A DNA stretch of 14,960 nucleotides from contig JAIPBB010000111.1 of assembly GCA_021739805.1 (NCBI GenBank), positions 1 to 14,960 on the forward strand. The letters run 5' to 3'. The notes under the pieces are model-generated. The model saw only the letters and a list, made by a program, of their open reading frames with translations, made no database searches and was not told the origin of the DNA. Made by a program: the position numbers and the translations under genes. Positions 6,194 to 12,123 of this stretch are shown piece by piece. Positions within the stretch are counted from its first letter, which is position 1, and the number at the start of each line of letters is the position of its first letter. Origin of the DNA: Saprospiraceae bacterium (GTDB lineage: Bacteria > Bacteroidota > Bacteroidia > Bacteroidales > JAIPBB01).

Positions 6194-6452
6194 GAATGAC
6201 AACTGAATGACAACTGAATGACGCGAAGCAAATGACAACTTAATGACAACCGAATGACAACTGAATGACAACTGAATGACAACCGAATGACAACTGAATG
6301 ACAACTGAATGACAACCGAATGACAACTGAATGACAACTGAATGACAACTGAATGACAACTGAATGACAACTGAATGACAACTGAATGACAACCTAATGA
6401 CAACTGAATGACAACTGAATGACAACTGAATGACGCGAAGCAAATGACAACC
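6194..6452. repeat. 11-bp tandem repeat array, about 21 units of GAATGACAACT
   Basis: Two units at 6194-6215 are followed by a variant block GAATGACGCGAAGC (6216-6229), then 18 contiguous units (6230-6427), the same variant block again (6428-6441), and a last unit at 6442-6452. Most units are identical. Variants end in CC instead of CT at units 4, 7, 10, 17 and 21, and begin TA or AA in a few. The every-third-unit spacing of the first CC variants implies a 33-bp higher-order period, so blocks of three were copied. The array begins just after the inverted element's terminal AATGACG. Confidence 0.9.
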
Positions 6453-6550
6453 TAATGACAGCGAAGCGAATGACTTTTATTTAAGATTGTTTATTGTACT
6501 GAAGTTCATTATTAAAAACATAAACAAACATAAAATCTACCAACCAGAAT

Positions 6551-7897
6551 ATGTACGCAATCCTCGATGTTGAAACAACCGGTTTAAGTGCAAAATCAGA
6601 AAAGATAACTGAGATTGCAATTTATATTCATGACGGGAAAAAAATTGTGGATGAGTTTTCTACATTGATTGACCCGGAAAGAAAAATTCCTTACAGAATA
6701 ACTCAAATAACTGGTATTAACAATAAAATGCTTGCCGGTGCTCCAAAGTTTTATGAAGTGGCGAAAAAGATAATAGAGCTAACTGATGGAAAAACTATAG
6801 TCGGGCATAATGTTACTTTCGATTATAATTTTATTCGTTCTGAATTCGAAGAATTCGACTATGATTTTAAACGTAAAACTCTTTGCACTTGCAAACTTAG
6901 TCGCAAATTAATTCCTATGCAAAAATCTTATAGTTTGGGAAAACTTTGCGATGCTTTGAATATTGAAAACTCCAGCAGACACAGAGCAGCCGGAGATGCT
7001 TTGGCAACAACACGACTTTTTGAATTACTACTTATGATTGACCCCGAATTAGACAAACTTTCGTTAAAAGGTCTTCATTCAAATCTTAATAAAGATAAAA
7101 TTGACAGGCTACCACATAGAGCAGGAGTTTATTATTTCCATGATGCTCAGGGCAAAGTAATTTATATTGGCAAAAGCATAAATATTCACGATAGAATTAT
7201 TTCACATCTTAATAGTAATACTACTAAAAAGGCAATTGAGATGAAAAATCAAATAGCCGACATAAGTTTTGAGCTAACAGGAAATGACTTGACGGCAATG
7301 CTTTTAGAATCACATGAAATAAAAACTCAAAGACCAATTTATAATCAATCACAAATCAGGAGTATTTTTAATTATGGTTTGTTTTCATCGAAAAACGAAG
7401 ATGGTTATTTATGCTTGAAAATTGAGAAAATCAAAGAAGACCTTTATCCAATAACATCATATCATAGCCTCAGGGAAGCCAAGGAACAATTGCATAATTT
7501 TATAGTTGAATATGAGCTATGTCAAAAACTTTGCGGCTTATACAAATCTGCTAATGCATGCTTTCAGTATTATATTAAAGAATGTCATGGAGCATGTGTT
7601 GGCAAGGAAAGTCCTGAAAGTTATAATGCCAGAGTTGAGAAAGCTCTTGAGAAATACGAACTTGATTATGAGAATTTCTTTGTAATCGAAGCTGGCAGAA
7701 AGAAAGACGAAAAGGCAATTGTTAAAGTTGAAAACGGAAAATATATAGGATTTGGTTATGCTGAGCCAGAGCAAATAAATGGTAATCTTGAGTTGCTTTC
7801 CGATTGCATAAATTATTATCCTGACAATCGTGATGTTCAGACAATTATACGTGGCTACCTAAAACGGAATAGTAAAACGATTTTAATAAAATATTAA
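6551..7897 (+). CDS. DnaQ-like 3'-5' exonuclease fused to a UvrC/Cho-like GIY-YIG nuclease
   Basis: 448 residues, two nuclease modules. Residues 1-165 are a DEDDh exonuclease like the epsilon subunit of DNA polymerase III, with D6, E8 (LDVETTG), D91 (GHNVTFD), H144 and D149 (HRAAGDA), all five key residues present. Residues about 186-265 are a GIY-YIG domain: GVYYF at 192-196, YIGK at 205-208, R215 and metal-binding E253, then RPIYN as in UvrC. Residues about 331-362 hold C334, C338, C347, C355 and C359; ACFQYYIKECHGACVG resembles the UvrC cysteine region thought to bind an iron-sulfur cluster. The UvrC C-terminal endonuclease and HhH domains are missing, so it resembles Cho, which makes the 3' incision in nucleotide excision repair. 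The fusion type is known in several phyla. An incision-plus-trimming role is inferred. It sits 588 bp after the repressor gene with no shared palindrome. Confidence 0.88.
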   Translation: MYAILDVETTGLSAKSEKITEIAIYIHDGKKIVDEFSTLIDPERKIPYRITQITGINNKMLAGAPKFYEVAKKIIELTDGKTIVGHNVTFDYNFIRSEFEEFDYDFKRKTLCTCKLSRKLIPMQKSYSLGKLCDALNIENSSRHRAAGDALATTRLFELLLMIDPELDKLSLKGLHSNLNKDKIDRLPHRAGVYYFHDAQGKVIYIGKSINIHDRIISHLNSNTTKKAIEMKNQIADISFELTGNDLTAMLLESHEIKTQRPIYNQSQIRSIFNYGLFSSKNEDGYLCLKIEKIKEDLYPITSYHSLREAKEQLHNFIVEYELCQKLCGLYKSANACFQYYIKECHGACVGKESPESYNARVEKALEKYELDYENFFVIEAGRKKDEKAIVKVENGKYIGFGYAEPEQINGNLELLSDCINYYPDNRDVQTIIRGYLKRNSKTILIKY

Positions 7898-7927
7898 TGA
7901 TTTATCGAAGATGTTGCATGTTATATG

Positions 7928-7956
7928 TTGTTGAGTTCTGATTTTTTTTATCTTTA
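7928..7956 (+). promoter_or_regulatory. Probable promoter of the nfeD-like gene
   Basis: TTG at 7928-7930 and TATCTTTA at 7949-7956 (seven of eight to TAnnTTTG) are 18 bp apart. Transcription would begin near 7961. This lies downstream of the upstream ATG at 7925 and just before the ATG at 7973, which supports the shorter start. Confidence 0.45.
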
Positions 7957-7972
7957 CAAAAAAAGTTTACAT

Positions 7973-9403
7973 ATGAAGAGATCAGGATTTTTATTCATTT
8001 TAATATTCCTATTTATAAGTTTATTGTCATTTTCTAATGATACTTTAATCATTGCCAATGACAGCATTCCTATAGATACTGTTGTTAAAGAAAAACAAAC
8101 TATAAGTAAGAAGTTTGATGTTGATAAAAAATTGAAAGTCTATACTTTCAAAATAATGGAAGAAATCAATAAACCTGCATGGCATAAAACCAAAAAGGCT
8201 TTTGAAGAAGCAAAAGAGCTTGGTTGTGATATTATTTTAATTCATATGAACACTTACGGAGGACGCCTGGATGTTGCTGACTCAATTCGTACTATTATCA
8301 TGCGTTCCAAAATACCTGTTTATGTTTTTATTGATAATAATGCTGCTTCGGCGGGGGCATTGATTTCAATTGCTTGCGATAGTATTTATATGCGACCGGA
8401 TGCTAATATTGGTGCAGCTACTGTGGTTAACCAGGAAGGTGAAGTAGTTGCTGATAAATACCAGTCCTATATGCGTTCATTAATGCGGTCAACTGCTGAG
8501 CAGAGTGGGAGAGACCCTGATATTGCCCAGGCAATGGTTGACCCAAGTATTTATATTGAAGGAATATCCGATTCAGGAAAGGTTGTTACATTCACTGCAT
8601 CAGAAGCAATATCTAATGGTTTTTGCGAAGCTATTGCAGAAAACATTAATGAAGTCCTTGATAAAGCAAACATTAAAGAATATCAAATAGTTGAACAAAA
8701 ACTTACTGTCACCGATTATATAATTGGAATATTTGTTAATCCCGTTGTTAGTGGGATTCTTATTATATTAATAATTGCCGGAATATATTTTGAAATGCAA
8801 ACACCGGGAATTGGATTTCCCTTAGCATTAGCAGTGTTGGCGGCTCTTGCATATTTTGCACCTCTTTATGTTGAAGGACTTGCTGAAAATTGGGAAATTG
8901 TTATATTTATTGTCGGCTTAATACTTATCGCAATTGAAATTTTTGCAATACCCGGCTTTGGTGTCTTTGGAATCTCAGGAATATTCTTAGTTGTAGCCGG
9001 ATTAACTTTAAGTCTTATTGATAATGTGAGTTTCGATTTTTCACATGTTAATACCGAAAGAATCGTAAGAGCATTTTTTACTGTAGTTATTGCAATTAGC
9101 TTTTCGATAATTGGCTCTATTTATTTAAGTAAGAAATTGTTTACTCAAAGAACAATTTTTGGACAATTGTCGCTGGATTCTATTCAGGAAGCTTCAAAAG
9201 GTTATGTTGGCGTTGATGAAACAATATTTAATATGGTTGGCAAAACTGGCACTGCGGCAACAATTTTAAGACCTGCTGGTAAAGTTGTGATTGATGATGG
9301 TTATTATGATGCCACTGCCGAAACCGGTTATATTGAAAAAGGGGATAAAATTAAAGTTATAAAATTCGAGGGTGCACAGATAGTTGTGAGAAAGGAAGAT
9401 TAA
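7973..9403 (+). CDS. NfeD-family membrane serine protease (ClpP-like domain, membrane domain, OB fold)
   Basis: 476 residues from the ATG at 7973. The in-frame ATG at 7925 would put 16 extra residues before an obvious signal peptide (MKRSGFLFILIFLFISLLSFS, cut near 21-22) and would lie upstream of the likely promoter. Residues about 53-225 are a ClpP-class serine protease domain, with NTYGG at 93-97, probable catalytic S126 in AASAGAL and K162 in DKYQSYMRS; both dyad residues are present. Hydrophobic segments span about 242-265, 270-290, 297-339 (probably two) and 354-375. Residues about 408-476 form the C-terminal NfeD OB-fold domain. Studied relatives cleave hydrophobic segments of stomatin/SPFH-type proteins at the membrane, and such a partner gene often lies next to nfeD. 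None follows here: the next gene is a macro-domain protein 180 bp away, so the partner must be elsewhere. Membrane quality control is inferred. Confidence 0.88.
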   Translation: MKRSGFLFILIFLFISLLSFSNDTLIIANDSIPIDTVVKEKQTISKKFDVDKKLKVYTFKIMEEINKPAWHKTKKAFEEAKELGCDIILIHMNTYGGRLDVADSIRTIIMRSKIPVYVFIDNNAASAGALISIACDSIYMRPDANIGAATVVNQEGEVVADKYQSYMRSLMRSTAEQSGRDPDIAQAMVDPSIYIEGISDSGKVVTFTASEAISNGFCEAIAENINEVLDKANIKEYQIVEQKLTVTDYIIGIFVNPVVSGILIILIIAGIYFEMQTPGIGFPLALAVLAALAYFAPLYVEGLAENWEIVIFIVGLILIAIEIFAIPGFGVFGISGIFLVVAGLTLSLIDNVSFDFSHVNTERIVRAFFTVVIAISFSIIGSIYLSKKLFTQRTIFGQLSLDSIQEASKGYVGVDETIFNMVGKTGTAATILRPAGKVVIDDGYYDATAETGYIEKGDKIKVIKFEGAQIVVRKED

Positions 9404-9463
9404 TAATTCCTTTTTGGAATACTTCAATAAATGGAATATTGCAAGTTTAGTGAAGAAATATAT

Positions 9464-9500
9464 AAATGCGATAATGATTGAATGCTAAAATGCGATAATG
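9464..9500. repeat. Direct repeat of AAATGCGATAATG
   Basis: Two exact 13-bp copies at 9464-9476 and 9488-9500, 24 bp apart, in the 180-bp gap between the nfeD-like and macro-domain genes. Further ATCATT words follow at about 9543-9575. It looks like the same word-like decay seen in other gaps, and no function is evident. Confidence 0.6.
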
Positions 9501-9583
9501 AAAATTACACTAAAAATTAATAAAACTTCAGTTGAAATATTAATCATTTAATCATTATATCATTTATCATTATTAACAATATT

Positions 9584-10090
9584 ATGCAAAAAATCGAACT
9601 TGTTCAGGAAGATATTACAAAACTAAAAGTAGATGCAATTGTTAATGCTGCCAACACATCTTTGCTAGGTGGTGGTGGAGTTGATGGGGCAATTCACAGA
9701 GTTGCGGGTCTGCAATTACTTGAAGAATGCAAAACACTTAATGGCTGCCGAACAGGCGAAGCAAAAATCACTAAAGGGTATAATTTGCCGGCAAAATTTG
9801 TAATACACACTGTTGGACCAATTTGGCGTGGGGGTAATAATAATGAAGTTGAACTACTAAAAAATGCCTATAAAAACAGTTTGAAAATTGCTGTTGAAAA
9901 TAAAGTCAAAACCATTGCCTTTCCAAATATTAGCACTGGAGTTTATCACTTTCCAAAACAAAAAGCTGCCGAAATGGCAATTAATGAAACAAAAAACTTT
10001 CTTAATAATTTCCCCGAATTAGAAAAAGTTTATTTTGTTTGTTTTGATAATGAAAATTTTGATATTTATAAAAAGCTGTTGAAGTCTTAA
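9584..10090 (+). CDS. Macro-domain ADP-ribose hydrolase (O-acetyl-ADP-ribose deacetylase type)
   Basis: 168 residues, a single macro domain of the MacroD/YmdB group. Visible signatures are [23 protein letters not shown] (16-38), with N24 and D34 at the positions used for ADP-ribose binding and catalysis in that group. [22 protein letters not shown] (58-79) and [14 protein letters not shown] (111-124), the phosphate-binding loop and the aromatic residue stacking on the distal ribose, are also present. The usual GDIT near the N-terminus reads EDIT (9-12). Characterised members remove the acetyl group from O-acetyl-ADP-ribose or ADP-ribose from acidic residues in the cytoplasm. The gene appears to stand alone: 180 bp of repeat-bearing DNA precede it and repeats follow. 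No NAD-dependent deacetylase or toxin partner is visible, so its specific role here is open. Confidence 0.88.
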   Translation: MQKIELVQEDITKLKVDAIVNAANTSLLGGGGVDGAIHRVAGLQLLEECKTLNGCRTGEAKITKGYNLPAKFVIHTVGPIWRGGNNNEVELLKNAYKNSLKIAVENKVKTIAFPNISTGVYHFPKQKAAEMAINETKNFLNNFPELEKVYFVCFDNENFDIYKKLLKS

Positions 10091-10093
10091 TAA

Positions 10094-10250
10094 GTGTCTG
10101 GAGTTTGGAGTGCCAAGAGTACTTGGAGTGTCTGGAAACTTGAAATTAGAAATTAGACATTAGACACTGTTCCAATATCCAATATCTTGTATCTTGTATC
10201 TTGAAACCTGAAACCCTTGCACTGAGCGAAGTGTGAAACCTGAAACCTGA
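10094..10250. repeat. Dispersed word-like intergenic repeats, copy B
   Basis: 10094-10135 is a chain of TGGAGTGYC-like words, an inverted relative of 931-966. 10140-10165 repeats GAAATTA/GACATTA. 10173-10203 repeats CCAATATC and TTGTATC. 10203-10252 repeats GAAACCT around a copy of the 3206-3243 element (10210-10241, reverse complement, six bases shorter). The pattern is slippage-like growth of short words, with no coding signature. Confidence 0.65.
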
Positions 10251-10262
10251 AACTCCAAAATT

Positions 10263-10430
10263 CTATTGCAAAGGAATCACTATAGTTTTTGTTAATGAAT
10301 TATTTCCTCCATCACCTGCTGCTGAAAGCTGCACATCATAAGAGCCGTTTGCCAGGTAGGTGTGAGTTGGGCTTGTTTGTGTTGATGTTTCTCCATCCCC
10401 AAATTTCCATGAATAGGTAAAAGCATTTTT
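10263..10430 (-). pseudogene. C-terminal relic of a PKD-domain secreted protein
   Basis: On the minus strand the frame ending at the TAG at 10263-10265 reads NAFTYSWKFGDGETSTQT, then SPTHTYLANGSYDVQLSAAG, then DGGNNSLTKTIVIPLQ. This is a recognisable PKD domain: the YSWKFGDG core, the PTHTY strand and GSYDVQL are all in order. The frame opens only after a stop at 10458-10460 and has no plausible start codon, and the residues before NAF do not look like the rest of a PKD domain. So it is the last 55 or so residues of a larger secreted or surface protein whose 5' part has been lost, probably when the present leader of the next gene was joined here. Intact relatives are large adhesin-like or type IX-secreted proteins of Bacteroidota. 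Confidence 0.75.
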
Positions 10431-10514
10431 TAATATGAATTTAATGTTAACACAAATTTACAAAACTTAATGTAAGGTTAATCTTTTCTTAATATCTATT
10501 TTCTTTTATAGGTT

Positions 10515-10522
10515 TTACTTTG
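10515..10522 (+). promoter_or_regulatory. Possible -7 element for the surface lipoprotein gene
   Basis: TTACTTTG matches TAnnTTTG at seven of eight positions and lies 55 bp before the ATG at 10577. No clear -33 TTTG was found at the right distance, so a regulated promoter or a different site is possible. Confidence 0.35.
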
Positions 10523-10576
10523 TGCCGTAATAAAAACAAGAAATTTTAAAATTATAAATCAATAAAAGTAAAAAAA

Positions 10577-12013
10577 ATGAAAAGCAGAAAAGGACAAAGA
10601 AACATCGCATTTGCAATTGTTTTTGGATTAAGTTTATTAGTGTCTTTTAGTTCATGTAAAAAAGATGATCCTGTTGTAGTGCCAGTACCGGATGCATCTA
10701 TTTATGATACTTCAGGAACTGTAATTACATGTAAAGATGCCGGACAGGGAACAGGAACCGTTACCTGGACATCAAACTACACTTATCTTTTAGATGGTTA
10801 TGTATTTGTTAATAGCGGACAAACTTTAACAATTGAAGCCGGAACAGTAATTAAAGGAAAAGCCGGAACAGGTGAAAATGCAAGTGCATTAATCGTGGCA
10901 CGCGGAGCTACAATTAATGCAATTGGAACTGCGACAGATCCAATTATATTTACAGCCCAAGCCGATGATTTAATGGGTTCGGTTCCGGTTCTACAAAGAG
11001 GTTTATGGGGAGGACTTATTGTTTTAGGAAATGCAAAACTAAATTCAACTCCCGGTGAAACAGCAATCGAAGGTATTCCAACAACTGAAACCAGGGCAAT
11101 TTATGGTGGAAGCAATGATGCTGACAATTCAGGAACGATAAAATATGTTTCAATTCGTCATGGTGGAAGTGATATTGGAGAAGGAAACGAAATCAACGGT
11201 TTAACACTTGGTGGTGTTGGAAGTGGAACTACAATTGAATATGTTGAAGTTATTGCTAATGCTGATGATGGAGTTGAATTTTTTGGTGGAGCACCTCAAT
11301 TAAAAAATATTGTAACTGCTTTTTGCGGTGATGATAATTTTGATTATGACGAAGGTTTTCATGGTAAAGGTCAATTTTGGTTTGTAATTCAGGACCCGGC
11401 TGCTGGCGATAGAGTTGGAGAACATGATGGTGGTACAGATCCTGAAGATGGAACTCCATATGCCGAACCAAAAATATATAATGTAACTTATATTGGTAGA
11501 GGCGAAGCAGCTGGAGTCAGAATGTTAACATTTAGAGATAATGCAGGTGGACATTATATTAACTCAATTTTTGTTAACCAAAGTAAAGGAATAGATATTG
11601 AAATGTTAGCAAGTGGTGAAGATAGCTACAAAAGATATAAAGCAGGTCATTTAACAATTGAAAATTGTTTATTCTATGATATAAAAGCAAATTCATCTAC
11701 CGGAACTGATATGTTTGACGTTTCTTTTGGATCAGGTGCTACTGCCAATCCTGATTCAGCAACTGCTAAAGCAACTTTCAAAGCTGAATTTGTCAATTGG
11801 AATAATGAAATTGCCAATCCCGGACTTCAATATGCAAGCCCGACAACTGCTAATGGTTTGAATCCGGTACCAACAGGAACAGTTACAAATAATGTTGCAA
11901 CACCATCTGATTCATGGTTTACAACAACTTCTTATAAAGGTGCATTTGCTCCCGGAGCTTCTAACTGGGCTGCAGGATGGACACTTTTAAGCAGTTCAGG
12001 AATTATGCAATAG
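10577..12013 (+). CDS. Surface lipoprotein with predicted right-handed beta-helix
   Basis: 478 residues. A lipoprotein signal (hydrophobic 10-22, SFSSC with lipidation at C27) is followed by KKDDP, which fits the K(D/E)2 export signal described for Bacteroidota surface lipoproteins. So the protein probably faces outward. From about 75 to 370 there are beta-helix-like rungs: GQTLTIEAGTVIKG, ALIVARGATINAIGTATDPIIFT, GLWGGLIVLGNAKLN, IKYVSIRHGG, IEYVEVIANADDGVEFFGG and LKNIVTAFCGDDNFDYDEGF. This family is known from many Bacteroidota genomes but has no firmly assigned function that I can state. The acidic rung edges (DDNFDYDEG, EHDGGTDPEDG) could bind metal or a cationic ligand, which is only a guess. 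It precedes a TonB-dependent receptor on the same strand, with a strong hairpin between them, suggesting a joint role in capture and uptake. Confidence 0.82.
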   Translation: MKSRKGQRNIAFAIVFGLSLLVSFSSCKKDDPVVVPVPDASIYDTSGTVITCKDAGQGTGTVTWTSNYTYLLDGYVFVNSGQTLTIEAGTVIKGKAGTGENASALIVARGATINAIGTATDPIIFTAQADDLMGSVPVLQRGLWGGLIVLGNAKLNSTPGETAIEGIPTTETRAIYGGSNDADNSGTIKYVSIRHGGSDIGEGNEINGLTLGGVGSGTTIEYVEVIANADDGVEFFGGAPQLKNIVTAFCGDDNFDYDEGFHGKGQFWFVIQDPAAGDRVGEHDGGTDPEDGTPYAEPKIYNVTYIGRGEAAGVRMLTFRDNAGGHYINSIFVNQSKGIDIEMLASGEDSYKRYKAGHLTIENCLFYDIKANSSTGTDMFDVSFGSGATANPDSATAKATFKAEFVNWNNEIANPGLQYASPTTANGLNPVPTGTVTNNVATPSDSWFTTTSYKGAFAPGASNWAAGWTLLSSSGIMQ

Positions 12014-12037
12014 TTTTAGTTAGATAGAAGTGCAGGA

Positions 12038-12069
12038 AAAAATAGCATTCTATTTTGAATGCTATTTTT
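12038..12069 (+). terminator. Intrinsic terminator after the surface lipoprotein gene
   Basis: A perfect 13-bp stem (AAAAATAGCATTC at 12038-12050, GAATGCTATTTTT at 12057-12069) with a 6-nt loop ends in a T-run, 24 bp after the lipoprotein stop. It lies between the lipoprotein and TonB receptor genes, so it either separates them or reduces read-through. The A and T ends make it potentially bidirectional. Confidence 0.85.
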
Positions 12070-12123
12070 CTTGTTTAAATCAAATACAGCAATTAATAGG
12101 TAAACAGGTAAATTTCTTTGAAA

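Larger units (their letters stand above)
5963..6550. other. Gene-free interval dominated by an inverted element and an 11-bp tandem array
   Basis: No gene is supported in these 588 bases. Open frames of 67-79 codons on the minus strand over 6151-6443 arise because the 11-bp unit contains no stop in those frames and reads as a repeating SFSCHSVVIQL-like peptide. Before the inverted element, 6050-6107 carries GTCATT words (gcgtcatttacttcg, tgtcatttatccttcg, acgtcatttgctttg) that mirror the AATGAC words downstream. Positions 6470-6550 hold the leader of the next gene; I found no clear promoter there. Confidence 0.7.

Noticed and set aside
6151..6443. Three overlapping minus-strand ORFs of 67-79 codons
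   Set aside because: They are a by-product of the 11-bp repeat, which has no stop in any minus frame; the peptides are the same 11-residue word in shifted frames.
6194..6452. CRISPR-like array
   Set aside because: Units are contiguous 11-mers with no unique spacers, and there are no cas genes.
7925..7972. ATG at 7925 as start of the nfeD-like gene
   Set aside because: It would place 16 residues ahead of a clear signal peptide and lies upstream of the likely promoter.
9404..9422. Weak stem after the nfeD-like gene (AATTCC/GGAAT) as a terminator
   Set aside because: The stem is only 5-6 bp and lacks a convincing U-tract.
3206..10241. A composite transposon or genomic island bounded by the inverted repeats
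   Set aside because: No transposase, integrase, tRNA site or target duplication was seen; the repeats look like dispersed intergenic elements.
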